Made by a program: the position numbers and the translations under genes
In this document: piece by piece, positions 11,035 through 21,094 of the stretch
How the letters are laid out: every line of letters begins with the position of its first letter
Numbering within the stretch: position 1 is the first letter of the stretch
The notes under the pieces: model-generated
Seen by the model: only the letters and a program-made list of their open reading frames with translations
The model's database searches: none
What the model was told of the DNA's origin: nothing
Assembly (NCBI RefSeq): GCF_021483235.1
Contig: NZ_JAKEEC010000005.1
Coordinates: forward strand, 62,001 to 126,000
DNA length: 64,000 nucleotides
Direction of reading: 5' to 3'
Origin: Arthrobacter alkaliphilus
GTDB taxonomy: Bacteria; Actinomycetota; Actinomycetes; Actinomycetales; Micrococcaceae

Positions 11035-11817
11035 GGCTGCATTCTCATCGATAAGCCATAGGGTCCTCGAGCGGCCGCTCGGACCCGCGGCGGGAACCTG
11101 GACCGGGTTGGCCCCGGCAAGGGCCAGTCCCACGGCGCCGGCCTTGTCCTCGCCTGCCACAACCATCCAGATTTCCTGGGCGGAGTTGATGGCGGGCAAG
11201 GTCAGCGAAATCCTCGACGGCGGCGGCTTAGGGGAGTTCTCCACCCCCACCACCGTGCGGTCCTTCACGCGGATACCTGCCCGCTCCGGGAAAAGCGAGG
11301 CGATGTGGGCATCCGGGCCGACACCGAGCAGCAGGATATCGAAGCGGGGCAGCTCGCCGGCCTCTTCCGGGCGATTGTCCGAAGCATCCGCCGCATGCTC
11401 CGCTTGCGCGGCGGCCTTGAGCCGGGCCGCGTAATCGGCGGCGGCGTCGTCCGCGGTGGCGAACTCATCGGAGGAGCCCGGTTCGTGGACGCGGGCCGGA
11501 TCCACCGGCAGGCTGGAGAGCAGAGCCTCACGCGCTTGCACCGTATTCCGGTCCGCGCTGTCCTTGCCGACGAAACGCTCGTCACCCCACCAGAAGTTCA
11601 CCCGTGACCAGTCGACAGCGGGAGCTGCGGGGGAGTCCGCGACTGCCCGCAGCGTGCCGATGCCCACTGTTCCGCCGGTGAGGACCACAGTGGCTTCCCC
11701 GTGCTTGTCCTGGACGTCCACCAGCTTGGTGATGAGGCGCGCCGCTATAGCTGCCATCAGCACGGTGGAGTCGGGATGGATGCTTACTCTTGGGTCAGCG
11801 CTCACTGGGACGGTCAC
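10987..11817 (-). CDS. pgl: 6-phosphogluconolactonase
   Basis: 276 residues. It hydrolyses 6-phosphogluconolactone in the oxidative pentose phosphate pathway. The NagB/6PGL fold is shown by VVLTGGTVGIGTLRA near the N-terminus, FWWGDERFV in the middle, and LLGVGPDAHIASLFPE, where the common DGH is DAH. The start overlaps the opcA stop by 4 bp, and it is the last gene of the tkt-tal-pgi-zwf-opcA-pgl operon. Its 3' end overlaps rbpA tail to tail by 48 bp. Confidence 0.92.
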   Translation of the reverse strand: MTVPVSADPRVSIHPDSTVLMAAIAARLITKLVDVQDKHGEATVVLTGGTVGIGTLRAVADSPAAPAVDWSRVNFWWGDERFVGKDSADRNTVQAREALLSSLPVDPARVHEPGSSDEFATADDAAADYAARLKAAAQAEHAADASDNRPEEAGELPRFDILLLGVGPDAHIASLFPERAGIRVKDRTVVGVENSPKPPPSRISLTLPAINSAQEIWMVVAGEDKAGAVGLALAGANPVQVPAAGPSGRSRTLWLIDENAASRVPQQLVRKDPAGA

Positions 11818-12737
11818 TCCTTGCTGTTGGTTCGGGGCAGTCCCATAGTAATCACTTCTCCGAAGACATCGTCCGGATCAAGGCGGCGCAATTCTTCGGC
11901 GAGGCAGTCCCGCAGGCTTCGGCGAGGCAATGAGATCCGCTGGGCGGGCTGCCCCGGCTGGGTCAGTTCCGCCACTGTCAGGCCCGGACGAACCAGCTGG
12001 ACGTCGCCCGTAGCCCGGCTTAGGCGCACCCTCCGGATGCCTGTTCCTGCGGGATCCGCGACGATCTCGACCGGTGCGTCGAGGAACAGCGTGAGCCACG
12101 AGGCCAGCAGCAGCGTGCTGGGAGAGTCAGAAGCACCCTCGACCTCGATAGCCGTCACGGGGGATTCGTCCACCTGGTCCAGGGCTGCCGCGAGCTGGAG
12201 GCGCCAGTTCGTCAGGCGTGTCCACGCGAGGTCGGTGTCCCCGGCCCGGTACGTTTCCCGGATTCGTGCCAGCGCCGCCGCGGGGTCCGGCTCGTTGGCG
12301 GAGTCCGTGATGCGGCGGTGCGCGATCCTGCCGATGGAAGTCTCGCAGGCGTTCTCGGGGGCGCCGTGCGGCCACCAGGCCACGATCGGCGCGTCCGGGA
12401 GCAGGAGTGCAGCGACGAGTGATTCGCTTTCCTTGGCGAGCTCACCGTAGCCGCGCAGCACGATGACCTCTGACGCTCCGGCGTCGCCACCCACACGGAT
12501 CTGGCCGTCGAGGCGGGTCGGCGCTTCGCTGCCTGCGTCCGCAAGGACGATGATGCGGCAGGGGTGTTCGCGGCTGGCCTCGTTGGCTGCCTCGATGGCT
12601 TCTTCCTCGAGACCGGACTTGGTGACCACCACAAGGGTCAGGACGCGTCCGAGGGCGATCACGCCTCCCTGCTCGCGCAGGGAGGTGAGCTTCTTGGAGA
12701 TCTTGGAGGTAGTGGTATCGGGAAGATCTACGATCAT
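11814..12737 (-). CDS. opcA: Glucose-6-phosphate dehydrogenase assembly protein OpcA
   Basis: 307 residues. OpcA is needed for full activity or assembly of glucose-6-phosphate dehydrogenase in cyanobacteria and actinobacteria. The N-terminus MIVDLPDTTTSKISKKL and the block DAPIVAWWPHGAPENAC are typical of the family. It overlaps zwf by 4 bp on one side and pgl by 4 bp on the other, so the three are translationally coupled. Confidence 0.92.
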   Translation of the reverse strand: MIVDLPDTTTSKISKKLTSLREQGGVIALGRVLTLVVVTKSGLEEEAIEAANEASREHPCRIIVLADAGSEAPTRLDGQIRVGGDAGASEVIVLRGYGELAKESESLVAALLLPDAPIVAWWPHGAPENACETSIGRIAHRRITDSANEPDPAAALARIRETYRAGDTDLAWTRLTNWRLQLAAALDQVDESPVTAIEVEGASDSPSTLLLASWLTLFLDAPVEIVADPAGTGIRRVRLSRATGDVQLVRPGLTVAELTQPGQPAQRISLPRRSLRDCLAEELRRLDPDDVFGEVITMGLPRTNSKE

Positions 12738-14299
12738 GGCCTTCTCCAGGTTCGTCCGTCGCGGGCAAGCAGTTCGTCGGCCGAGGCCGGGCCCCAGCTG
12801 CCGGGAGCATAGGGCTCGGGCTGTTCGTCGAGCCCGGCCCAGTATTCCTCGAAGGGGTCCAGGATCTTCCAGGACTCCTCGACTTCCTGGTGCCGGGGGA
12901 ACAACGGGGGCTCGCCCAGGAGCACGTCCAGGATGAGGCGTTCGTAAGCCTCGGGACTGGACTCTGTGAACGAGTGTCCGTAACCGAAGTCCATCGTGAC
13001 GTCGCGGACCTCCATCTGCGTACCGGGAACTTTGGACCCGAAGCGGATGGTGGCGCCCTCATCGGGCTGCACCCGGATCACCACGGCGTTCTGGCCGAAG
13101 TCGTCCTCGCCGTGGCCGCGGAAGAGCAGGTTGGGTGCCCGCTTGAAGACCACGGCAATTTCCGTGACACGGCGGCCAAGCCGTTTGCCGGCCCGCAGGT
13201 AGAACGGCGCCCCGGCCCAGCGCCGGGTGTTGATGTCCAGGCGGATGGCCGCATAGGTCTCCGTCTTGGAATCAGCCGGAATGCCTTCTTCCTCCAAGTA
13301 GCCTTGGACGAGCTCGCCGCCCTGCCAGCCACCCGTGAACTGGCCGCGGGCAGAATGGGTAGACAGGTCCTCGGGAAGCCTGACGGCAGCGAGCACCTTT
13401 TCCTTTTCGGCCCGCAGGTCGTCGGCATTGAAGGAGATGGGTTCCTCCATGGCCGTCAGGGCCAGCAGTTGCAGAAGGTGGTTCTGGATGACGTCGCGGG
13501 CCGCGCCCACGCCGTCGTAATATCCCGCGCGGCCACCGGTGCCGATGTCCTCGGCCATGGTGATCTGGACATGGTCGACATAGTTGGCGTTCCAGAGCGG
13601 CTCGAACAACTGGTTGGCGAAGCGCAGGGCCAGGATGTTCTGGACCGTCTCCTTGCCAAGGTAGTGGTCGATCCGGAAGACCGCGTCCGGCGGGAAGACG
13701 GACTCAACGATGGAGTTCAGCTTGCGCGCCGACTCCAAGTCGTGGCCGAAGGGCTTCTCGATGACCACCCGGCGCCACTGCCCCTCGCCGGCCTGCGCCA
13801 GCCCGTGCTTGGAGAGCTGCTGGCAGACCTGCTCGAAAGCCTTCGGCGGGATGGAAAGGTAGAAGCCGTGATTGCCGCGCGTGCCGCGGTTCTCGTCCAG
13901 TTCGTCGAGCGTGGCGCTGAGGCGCTTGAACGCCTGGTCGTCGTCGAACTCTCCTTGCACGAAGCGGATGCCTTCGGAGAGCTGGTTCCAGACGGACTCG
14001 TCGAACGGGGTGCGGGAGTGCGCCTTGACGTTTTCCTTGACCTCGTTCGCGAACTCCTCGTTGTTCCAGTCCCGCCGGCCGAAGCCGACGAGCGCGAAGC
14101 TCGGCGGCAACAGCCCGCGGTTGGCGAGGTCGTAGACCGCCGGCATGAGTTTCTTGCGGGCAAGGTCGCCGGTGACTCCGAAGAACACGAGCGACGATGG
14201 CCCTGCGATGCGGTTCAGGCGCCGGTCCCGGGGATCCCGGAGGGGATTGCGGTGGCTTGCCTTTCCGGTGGACCGGTAGCCGGTTTCAGTTTCTGGCAT
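12734..14299 (-). CDS. zwf: Glucose-6-phosphate 1-dehydrogenase
   Basis: 521 residues. It oxidises glucose 6-phosphate to 6-phosphogluconolactone. The N-terminal nucleotide fold is FFGVTGDLARKKL (about residues 39-51), EKPFGHDLESAR follows near 188, and the active-site RIDHYLGKE with the catalytic His lies near 224. The ATG at 14299 gives a short N-terminal extension before GPSSLVFFGVTGDL, common in this lineage. It is coupled to opcA downstream, and pgi ends 15 bases upstream. Confidence 0.97.
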   Translation of the reverse strand: MPETETGYRSTGKASHRNPLRDPRDRRLNRIAGPSSLVFFGVTGDLARKKLMPAVYDLANRGLLPPSFALVGFGRRDWNNEEFANEVKENVKAHSRTPFDESVWNQLSEGIRFVQGEFDDDQAFKRLSATLDELDENRGTRGNHGFYLSIPPKAFEQVCQQLSKHGLAQAGEGQWRRVVIEKPFGHDLESARKLNSIVESVFPPDAVFRIDHYLGKETVQNILALRFANQLFEPLWNANYVDHVQITMAEDIGTGGRAGYYDGVGAARDVIQNHLLQLLALTAMEEPISFNADDLRAEKEKVLAAVRLPEDLSTHSARGQFTGGWQGGELVQGYLEEEGIPADSKTETYAAIRLDINTRRWAGAPFYLRAGKRLGRRVTEIAVVFKRAPNLLFRGHGEDDFGQNAVVIRVQPDEGATIRFGSKVPGTQMEVRDVTMDFGYGHSFTESSPEAYERLILDVLLGEPPLFPRHQEVEESWKILDPFEEYWAGLDEQPEPYAPGSWGPASADELLARDGRTWRRP

Positions 14300-14314
14300 G
14301 TTTGGGTTTGTGCC

Positions 14315-15946
14315 TTAGCTTTCGAGCGCGCTGGCCTGGTCGGCCAATGCGGCGACGATTTCCTGGAGCTGGGCGACGCCGGCTCCGCGGTCCGTGAGGT
14401 GCAGCCGCAGGACCGGGCGGCCGTGGTTCTCGAGAACCTGGGCATCGCCGGCCGCCTGGGCCGCAATCAGTTGACCGAAGGTGAACGGACGGTCCGGGAT
14501 CGCGATGTCGCCCGCCGCGGCTGCCGTCACCTGCAGGAACGAACCGATAGCCGGGCCGCCCTTGTGGAATTGGCCGGTGGAGTGCAGGAAACGCGGGCCC
14601 CAGCCAAAAGTGACCGGGCGGCCGCTGACGGCCGCGAGTTCATCGCGGATGCCTTCGAGTTGCGCGAACGCGATCCGGTCGAAATATGCCTGGACGCTCA
14701 GGTAGCCGTCCGCTCCGAGTTCGCCAAGGAGTGCCTTGACGGCATCGGCGACAGTCGCCACTTCGCCGAGCCACGCACCGCCGCGGACCTCGATCACGCC
14801 GTCGACGAAGTTCGCCGGCGTCGGCTCGGGCCGGGCGTCAAGCAGGCCGCGCGCGGCCACCTTGGCTGCCTCGACGTCGGGCTGGTCGAAGGGGTTGATG
14901 CCCAACAGGCGCCCTGCGACGGCGGTGGCGAACTCCCAAACGAACATTTGGGTGGCGAGGCCGCCGGCGATGGCGGCTTCGTTCTGGCCGAGCTCGACGT
15001 CGGATTCCGCACCGACGAGGCGGATCACCAGGACGTCCTCCGCGCCACTGCTGACCTCGGGCGCGGAGGGGCCGGCAACAACCGGCAGCACTCCAGTGCC
15101 GAGCTTGCCGGTGGACTCGGCGATGAGCTGTTCGGCCCAGTCCGCAAAACCAACGATTCCGGAGCCGTCTTCGACGATGACGATCTTGTTGCGCAGGGGG
15201 GTGGTTCCGCCCAGCGCGGCACCGAGCCGGAGCCCGATGTTTTCGGGGGAGTCGTCGTTGAGGATTTCCGCGGCTTCCTCGGCCTCATCCAGGAATGCCT
15301 GGATGTCGACGCCCGCGAGGCCGCTCGGGACCAGGCCGAAAGCCGTCAGCGCCGAAAAGCGGCCGCCGACGTTCGGATCGGCGTTGAAGACGGCACGGTA
15401 GCCTGCTTCGCGGGAGGCCTTGTCGAGCGGGGAACCGGGATCGGTCACGATAATGATGCGGCTCTTGGCATCGATGCCGGCCTCGGTGAAGGCCTGCTCG
15501 AACACCCGCCGCTGCGAGTCGGTTTCCACGGTGGAACCCGACTTGGACGAGACCACGATTGCGGTCTCGGCCAGGCGGTCCGCCAGGGCAGCACCGACCT
15601 GTTCAGGGTCGGTGCTGTCCAGCACGGTCAGCTCGACGCCAGCAGTGCCGGCAATGACCTCGGGGGCAAGCGAAGAGCCGCCCATGCCACACAGGACAAT
15701 GCGGGAGACGCCTTCGGCGCGGAGGGCGTCCCGGAGTTCCAGGATCCCTTCGACCAAGGGCTGGGAAACGGTTGCCGCTTCCACCCATCCGAGACGGATG
15801 GCTGCTTCGGATTCGGCGTCAGGGCCCCACAGAGTGTGGTCCTTGGCGAAAATCCTGGTGGCAATCCGGTCTTCGACAAGTGCCGGGATGTGTTGCTCGA
15901 TGGCCTGCTGCGCAGCACCGCTGGCGTCGTAGCTGAGAGTGCTCAT
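14315..15946 (-). CDS. pgi: Glucose-6-phosphate isomerase
   Basis: 543 residues. It interconverts glucose 6-phosphate and fructose 6-phosphate. Two SIS-type sugar phosphate sites are seen: LCGMGGSSLAPEV near residue 84 and VVSSKSGSTVETDSQ near 130. The C-terminal half holds the FLHSTGQFHKGGP block. The sequence resembles the isomerase part of actinobacterial and cyanobacterial transaldolase-isomerase fusions rather than E. coli Pgi, and here it is a separate gene five bases downstream of tal. That suits the operon, which recycles sugar phosphates between the two branches. Confidence 0.93.
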   Translation of the reverse strand: MSTLSYDASGAAQQAIEQHIPALVEDRIATRIFAKDHTLWGPDAESEAAIRLGWVEAATVSQPLVEGILELRDALRAEGVSRIVLCGMGGSSLAPEVIAGTAGVELTVLDSTDPEQVGAALADRLAETAIVVSSKSGSTVETDSQRRVFEQAFTEAGIDAKSRIIIVTDPGSPLDKASREAGYRAVFNADPNVGGRFSALTAFGLVPSGLAGVDIQAFLDEAEEAAEILNDDSPENIGLRLGAALGGTTPLRNKIVIVEDGSGIVGFADWAEQLIAESTGKLGTGVLPVVAGPSAPEVSSGAEDVLVIRLVGAESDVELGQNEAAIAGGLATQMFVWEFATAVAGRLLGINPFDQPDVEAAKVAARGLLDARPEPTPANFVDGVIEVRGGAWLGEVATVADAVKALLGELGADGYLSVQAYFDRIAFAQLEGIRDELAAVSGRPVTFGWGPRFLHSTGQFHKGGPAIGSFLQVTAAAAGDIAIPDRPFTFGQLIAAQAAGDAQVLENHGRPVLRLHLTDRGAGVAQLQEIVAALADQASALES

Positions 15947-15951
15947 GTGGG

Positions 15952-17070
15952 TTAGGAAGCCTTCCGTGCAGAGGCGAGGGCACCGTCGACGTCGGCCAGA
16001 AGTTCCTTCCAGCTGGCGACGAACTTGTCCAGGCCCTCGGATTCGAGGATTGCGACGACGTCGTTGTAGGAGATGCCCAGGCCCTCAAGCTGGTTAAGGA
16101 CGTTGTTTGCTTCTTCGTAGGTGCCGGAGACGGTGTCACCCTTCACGACCGCGTGGTCGAACGTGGCGTCGAGGGTCTTTTCCGGCATGGTGTTGACGAC
16201 CCCCGCGACCACCAGTTCGGTCACGTAGAGGGTGTCCGGGTACGCCGGGTCCTTGACACCGGTGGAGGCCCACAGCGGACGCTGGGGGCGCGCACCGGCT
16301 TCGGCGAGGACTGCCCAGCGCTCGGTGGAGAACAGCTCTTCGTAGACCTGGTACGCGAGGCGGGCGTTCGCGACGCCGGCCTTGCCCTTGAGGGCCTTGG
16401 CTTCCTCGGTGCCGATCGCGTCGAGGCGCTTGTCGATCTCGGTGTCCACGCGGGAGACGAAGAAGGACGCCACGGAGTGGATCTTGGAGAGGTCGTGGCC
16501 GTTTTCCTTGGCCTGTTCCAGTCCGGACTGGAACGCGTTGACGACGGCGCGGTAGCGTTCAAGGGAGAAGATCAGGGTCACGTTGACGCTGATGCCCTCG
16601 GCCAGGGTTGCCGTGATGGCGGCGAGGCCTTCAAGGGTTGCCGGGATCTTGATGTGGACGTTGTCCTTGTTGACCTTCTTGTAAAGGTGCTGGGCTTCGG
16701 CGATGGTTCCTTCGGTGTCCCAAGCCAGCCGGGGGTCCACCTCGATGGATACGCGGCCGTCGACGCCGTTGGTCGCGGCAGCGACCGGGGCGAAGAGGTC
16801 GCAGGCGTCGGCGACGTCCGTGGTGGTGATCTCGAAGACGGTTTCTTCGACCGACGCGCCCTTTGCGGCGCTTTCGGCGATCACGGCGTCGTAGTCGCTG
16901 CCGGCGGTAATGGCGGCGTGGAAGATCGACGGGTTGGTGGTGACACCGACGACGTTCTTCTCGTCGATGAGCTTCTGCAGGGTTCCGCTGGAAAGGCGTT
17001 CGCGGGAAAGGTCATCGAGCCAGATGGATACGCCGGCGTCGGAGAGCTGCTGGGTGGGAGTCTTAGTCAT
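15952..17070 (-). CDS. tal: Transaldolase
   Basis: 372 residues, the long TalAB-type form found in actinobacteria. It transfers a dihydroxyacetone unit between sugar phosphates through a Schiff base on the lysine in [11 protein letters not shown] (near residue 142). [12 protein letters not shown] at the N-terminus and [10 protein letters not shown] are typical. A good ribosome site, GGAG, lies upstream of the ATG at 17070. It lies between tkt and pgi in the leftward operon. Confidence 0.96.
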   Translation of the reverse strand: MTKTPTQQLSDAGVSIWLDDLSRERLSSGTLQKLIDEKNVVGVTTNPSIFHAAITAGSDYDAVIAESAAKGASVEETVFEITTTDVADACDLFAPVAAATNGVDGRVSIEVDPRLAWDTEGTIAEAQHLYKKVNKDNVHIKIPATLEGLAAITATLAEGISVNVTLIFSLERYRAVVNAFQSGLEQAKENGHDLSKIHSVASFFVSRVDTEIDKRLDAIGTEEAKALKGKAGVANARLAYQVYEELFSTERWAVLAEAGARPQRPLWASTGVKDPAYPDTLYVTELVVAGVVNTMPEKTLDATFDHAVVKGDTVSGTYEEANNVLNQLEGLGISYNDVVAILESEGLDKFVASWKELLADVDGALASARKAS

Positions 17071-17126
17071 TTCGTTAATCTCCTTGGAAATCTGTTCGTT
17101 GCTGTCGGATTCGTCTCAGACGCGTT

Positions 17127-19253
17127 TCAGCTGGCGAGACCCGCGAGGGAGTCCTTCGCGGCGGCGGCGACCGCTTCCGCCGTAATGCCGAACTCCTTGA
17201 AGAGGCGCTTGTAATCTGCCGAGGCGCCGAAGTGCTCGAGGCTGATGGACCGTCCTGCGTCGCCGACGAAGTCCTTCCAGCCCAGTGCCAGGCCGGCTTC
17301 CACCGAGACGCGGGCCTTGACCGCGGCAGGAAGCACGGACTCGCGGTATGCGGAGTCCTGCTTGTTGAACCACTCGACGCACGGCATGGAGACGACGCGG
17401 GTGGCGATGCCTTCGGCCTGCAGTGCTTCACGGGCCTGGACTGCCAGCTGGACCTCGGAACCGGTACCGATGAGGATGACCTCGGCCGGGACCGTTGCAC
17501 CGTCCTTCGAAGCCTCTGCCAGGACGTAGCCGCCCTTGGCGACCCCGGCGGTGGAGCCGAAAGTGTCACCTTCGGCAATGCCTTCGCCGCGTGCGTAGGT
17601 CGGGATGTTCTGGCGGGTCAGCACGATGCCTGCCGGGTTCTCGTGGTTCTCCAGCATGGCCTTCCATGCCGCCGCAACCTCGTTGGCGTCGCCGGGGCGG
17701 ACGACGTCGAGGCCCGGGATGGCGCGGAGGCTGGCGAGCTGTTCCACCGGCTGGTGGGTGGGGCCGTCTTCGCCAAGGCCGATGGAGTCGTGGGTCCAGA
17801 CATACAGCGACGGAACACCCATGAGTGCGCCGAGGCGGATCGCCGGACGCTGGTAGTCGCTGAAGATCAGGAACGTTCCGGAGAACGCGCGGGTCCGGCC
17901 GTGCAGTGAGATTCCGTTCACAATCGACGCCGCCGCGTGCTCGCGGATACCGAAGTGCAGCACCCGTCCGTACGGGTTGCCCTTCCATGCGCCGGTGGAG
18001 CGCGAGGCCGGGATGAACGAGGGTGAACCCTCGATGGTGGTGTTGTTGGACTCGGCAAGGTCGGCCGAACCGCCCCACAGTTCCGGAAGGACCGGGCCGA
18101 TCGCGTTCAGGACCTTGCCGGAAGCGGCACGGGTGGAAACGTCCTTGCCTGCTTCGAACACCGGCAGCGCGGCGTCGAGTTCGACCGGAAGCTTCTTGGC
18201 CTCGATGCGCTCAAGCAGTGCCGCGCCCTCGGGGTTGGCGGTCTGCCACGCCTCGAAGGACGCCTGCCATTCGCTGCGCTCGGCCGCGCCGCGTTCGACG
18301 ACGGCACGGGCGTGGGCCAGGACGTCCTCGTCAACCTGGAAGGAACGCTCGGGGTCGAAGCCCAGGACTTCCTTCAGTGCTGCGACTTCCTCGGCGCCCA
18401 GGGCGGAGCCGTGGATCTTGCCGGTGTTCTGCTTCTTGGGCGCCGGGTAGCCGATGATGGTGCGCAGCGAGATGATGGACGGCTTGGACGTCTCGGCCTT
18501 GGCGGCGAGCAGCGCGCTGTAAAGTTCCTGGACGTCTTCGACGTACTCGCCGGTCTTGGTCCAGTCCACGCGCTGGGTGTGCCAGCCGTAGGCCTCGTAG
18601 CGCTTGAGGACGTCTTCGGTGAAGGCCACGTCGGTGTCGTCTTCGATGGAGATGTGGTTCTCGTCATAGATCACCACGAGGTTGCCCAGTTCCTGGTGGC
18701 CGGCCAGGGAAGAAGCTTCCGAGGTGACGCCTTCCTGGAGGTCGCCGTCGGAGGCGATGACCCAAATGGTGTGGTCGAACGGGCTCTCGCCGGCGGGAGC
18801 ATCGGCGTCGAACAGGCCACGCTGGCGGCGCTGCGAGTAGGCGAAGCCCACCGAGGAGGCCAGGCCCTGGCCCAGCGGGCCGGTGGTGATTTCGACGCCC
18901 GCGGTGTGCTTGTATTCCGGGTGGCCGGGGGTCAGCGAACCCCAGGTGCGCAGGGCCTCGAGGTCCTTCAGTTCCAGGCCGTAGCCGGAAAGGAACAGCT
19001 GGATGTAAAGCGTCAGCGAGGTGTGTCCGGGGGACAGGATGAATCGGTCGCGGCCGATCCAGTCCGGGTGCTTCGGGTCGTGGCGCATCAGCTTCTGGAA
19101 CAGCAGGTAGGCGGCCGGTGCAAGGCTCATGGCCGTACCGGGGTGACCGTTGCCGACCTTCTCGACGGCGTCAGCGGCCAAAACGCGCACGGTGTCCACC
19201 GCACGCTGGTCCAGGCTTGTCCAAGTCAGTTCTTGCTCTTCCAAATGTGGCAC
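17127..19253 (-). CDS. tkt: Transketolase
   Basis: 708 residues from the GTG at 19253 ([11 protein letters not shown]). That start has AGAGGGG about ten bases upstream; an ATG twenty codons earlier would add an unconserved tail. Transketolase moves two-carbon units with thiamine diphosphate. Visible blocks are [16 protein letters not shown] near residue 36, the cofactor motif [14 protein letters not shown] near 155, the phosphate-binding H of [12 protein letters not shown] near 480, and the C-terminal domain [10 protein letters not shown]. It is the first gene of the pentose phosphate operon, so the operon promoter should lie in 19254-19657. Confidence 0.97.
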   Translation of the reverse strand: MPHLEEQELTWTSLDQRAVDTVRVLAADAVEKVGNGHPGTAMSLAPAAYLLFQKLMRHDPKHPDWIGRDRFILSPGHTSLTLYIQLFLSGYGLELKDLEALRTWGSLTPGHPEYKHTAGVEITTGPLGQGLASSVGFAYSQRRQRGLFDADAPAGESPFDHTIWVIASDGDLQEGVTSEASSLAGHQELGNLVVIYDENHISIEDDTDVAFTEDVLKRYEAYGWHTQRVDWTKTGEYVEDVQELYSALLAAKAETSKPSIISLRTIIGYPAPKKQNTGKIHGSALGAEEVAALKEVLGFDPERSFQVDEDVLAHARAVVERGAAERSEWQASFEAWQTANPEGAALLERIEAKKLPVELDAALPVFEAGKDVSTRAASGKVLNAIGPVLPELWGGSADLAESNNTTIEGSPSFIPASRSTGAWKGNPYGRVLHFGIREHAAASIVNGISLHGRTRAFSGTFLIFSDYQRPAIRLGALMGVPSLYVWTHDSIGLGEDGPTHQPVEQLASLRAIPGLDVVRPGDANEVAAAWKAMLENHENPAGIVLTRQNIPTYARGEGIAEGDTFGSTAGVAKGGYVLAEASKDGATVPAEVILIGTGSEVQLAVQAREALQAEGIATRVVSMPCVEWFNKQDSAYRESVLPAAVKARVSVEAGLALGWKDFVGDAGRSISLEHFGASADYKRLFKEFGITAEAVAAAAKDSLAGLAS

Positions 19254-19657
19254 GTAAACCGAGCCCCTCTCTGTGCTGACGACTGGTGACGGCACATGGC
19301 AAGCCTCGGGCACAGGATGGCGCCCGCTGCGAAGTTCCTACCAGCCGTTCACCATTGAAACGTTGATCTTTCATCCAGACATGCAAATCTGAGAATACGC
19401 TTTCTCGGAAACCTGCGTGAGCTGATCTGCAGACAGCTTAGCCCGGTTCGCAGCCCCAAATGGTGGGAATCCCAAAAAATGGACGCATATTCCGTTTTAT
19501 GAATCACCCCGACGGCAACGTGGCGGTGAACTTTCGGAAACAAGCGAAAGTTGACCGGTGCCGTGGCCCCGGACAGGCCACGGTATGATATTTGGAGGCC
19601 GAACCAGGGTGCCGCCGCAGCGGGAAACCCGCCTTGAGAACACCAGCAAAGAACAGA
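19254..19657. promoter_or_regulatory. Divergent tkt/ctaB regulatory region (404 bp without a gene)
   Basis: No coding sequence is supported here. On the ctaB side two perfect 8-bp inverted repeats lie next to each other: AACTTTCG/CGAAAGTT (19529-19552, 8-base spacer) and CCGTGGCC/GGCCACGG (19561-19583, 7-base spacer). The second abuts TATGAT (19584-19589), a good -10 for ctaB. No convincing -35 is seen at the right distance. The tkt promoter is expected in the AT-richer 19330-19500 part, but I cannot place it. Confidence 0.45.
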
Positions 19658-20620
19658 GTGACTGCCAACGTGAGCACAACAGATACGCCCCTCAATGCTT
19701 CCCCGGCTCTAGGGAAGCGCGGAATGTCCCGTAAGTTCAAGGCGTATCTGGCACTGACCAAGCCCCGCGTGATCGAGTTGCTGCTGGTCAGCACCTTGCC
19801 CACCATGATTTTCGCGCAGCGGGGGTTCCCCTCGCTCGGCTTGATTCTGGCAACGTTGGTGGGCGGCGCCTTCGCTGCCGGCAGCGCAGGGGTCTTCAAT
19901 TGCTACATCGATCGCGACATCGACAAGTTGATGCACCGGACGGAGAAGCGTCCGCTTGTGACCGGCGAAGTCAGCCCGCGCGAAGCACTCGTCTTCGCGT
20001 GGATCCTCGGAGCTGCCGCCATCGCCATCCTGTGGTTCGGTGCCAATCCGCTGTCAGCGTGGCTCGGTCTTGGTGCGATTGTTTTCTACGTTGTCATCTA
20101 CACCATGATCCTCAAGCGCCGCACGGCCCAGAACATCGTGTGGGGCGGTGCTGCCGGCTGCTTCCCGGTGCTGATCGCCTGGGCCGCGGTGACAAATACG
20201 GTCGAGTGGCCCGCCGTCGTGCTCTTCATGGTGATCTTCCTGTGGACTCCTCCGCACTACTGGCCCTTGTCGATGCGGTACGGCGAGGACTACCGCAACG
20301 CCAACGTCCCCATGCTCGGTGCCATCGCCGGCGCCAAGGTGGTTTCGGTCCAGGTGGTTCTCTACGCCTGGGCCATGGTGGCCTGTTCCCTGCTCCTGGT
20401 GCCGGTGGGCCGCGCCGGTTGGGTGTACACCGCGGCCGCCGTCCTTGCCGGCGCGTGGTTCCTGTACGAGTCCCATGCCCTCTACAACCGGGCGCAGGGC
20501 GGGGAAGTGTCGAACAAGGGAGCGATGAAGGTCTTCCACGGCTCAATCAGCTACTTGACGCTTCTGTTTATTGCCCTCGCGGTAGATCCGTTCATCGGTT
20601 CGCCGATCATGGGCGGCTGA
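19658..20620 (+). CDS. ctaB: Heme O synthase (protoheme IX farnesyltransferase)
   Basis: 320 residues from the GTG at 19658; a GTG four codons later is an alternative. It farnesylates heme b to heme o at the membrane, the first step to heme A for cytochrome aa3 oxidase. The UbiA-family Asp motifs are present: [19 protein letters not shown] near residue 85 and [13 protein letters not shown] near 207. There are about eight to nine hydrophobic segments. The partner ctaA converges from the other side of the repeat region, and SURF1 lies elsewhere in the window. Confidence 0.95.
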   Translation: MTANVSTTDTPLNASPALGKRGMSRKFKAYLALTKPRVIELLLVSTLPTMIFAQRGFPSLGLILATLVGGAFAAGSAGVFNCYIDRDIDKLMHRTEKRPLVTGEVSPREALVFAWILGAAAIAILWFGANPLSAWLGLGAIVFYVVIYTMILKRRTAQNIVWGGAAGCFPVLIAWAAVTNTVEWPAVVLFMVIFLWTPPHYWPLSMRYGEDYRNANVPMLGAIAGAKVVSVQVVLYAWAMVACSLLLVPVGRAGWVYTAAAVLAGAWFLYESHALYNRAQGGEVSNKGAMKVFHGSISYLTLLFIALAVDPFIGSPIMGG

Positions 20621-20632
20621 CGCCCGTTCCCC

Positions 20633-21034
20633 CGGACGCCCGGACCCCTGCTCACGTTTGGCAGCGTTTCCTCGGACGCCCGGTCACGTTTCGCGTTGTT
20701 TCCCCGGACGCCCGGTGACGTTTCTCTGCACATCCGCCGACCATAGTCCAGATATAGCGGCGTACCCTCCGACGCCTGCTCACGTTTGGCGCCGTTTCCC
20801 CGAACGCCCGGTCAGGTTTGGCGCCGTTTCCCGGGACGCCCGGTCACGTTTCGCTGCAAATCGGACGCCGGTTCACGTTTGGCGTCGTTTCCCGGGACGC
20901 CCGGTCACGTTTCGTTGCACATCGGACGCCCGGTCAGGTTTGGGGTCGTTTCCTCGGACGCCCGGTCACGTTTCGCTGCAAATCGGCCGACCATAGTCCA
21001 GATCGCGCGTCCACCGACGCCGCCTCACGTATTT
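20633..21034 (+). repeat. Short direct-repeat array A, about 11 copies
   Basis: The core GACGCCCGGTCACGTTT, with small changes, recurs at about 20635, 20675, 20707, 20771, 20803, 20835, 20864, 20896, 20925, 20957 and 21016. Two unit types alternate in the second half: 32-bp units ending in GTTTCCC or GTTTCCT (20801-20832, 20862-20893, 20923-20954) and 29-bp units ending near GCTGCAAAT (20833-20861, 20894-20922), giving a 61-bp composite period. A second element, CCGACCATAGTCCAGAT, occurs at 20737-20753 and 20987-21003 and fills the longer gaps. The array starts right after the ctaB stop and is not coding. Confidence 0.9.
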
Positions 21035-21045
21035 CAGCCCAAATG

Positions 21046-21094
21046 AAAACCCTCCTTCCCATGGTTCAAATCCCTGTGTGAAGGAGGGTTTTTT
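21046..21094 (+). terminator. Rho-independent terminator between the two repeat arrays
   Basis: AAAACCCTCCTTC (21046-21058) pairs perfectly with GAAGGAGGGTTTT (21080-21092) and is followed by more T. The A-run on the left makes it usable from both strands, which fits the convergent ctaB and ctaA genes. The loop contains GGTTCAAATCC (21063-21073), which resembles a tRNA T-arm, but no tRNA is present. Confidence 0.85.

Noticed and set aside
12890..15955. A 1021-codon open frame on the plus strand across zwf and pgi
   Set aside because: It is antisense to two well-recognised enzymes, has no family resemblance, and is explained by the high G/C third-position bias. The same applies to long minus-strand frames at 923-2878 and 7016-9424.
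21063..21073. tRNA T-arm-like GGTTCAAATCC
   Set aside because: It lies in the loop of a terminator. No acceptor, D or anticodon stem can be built around it.
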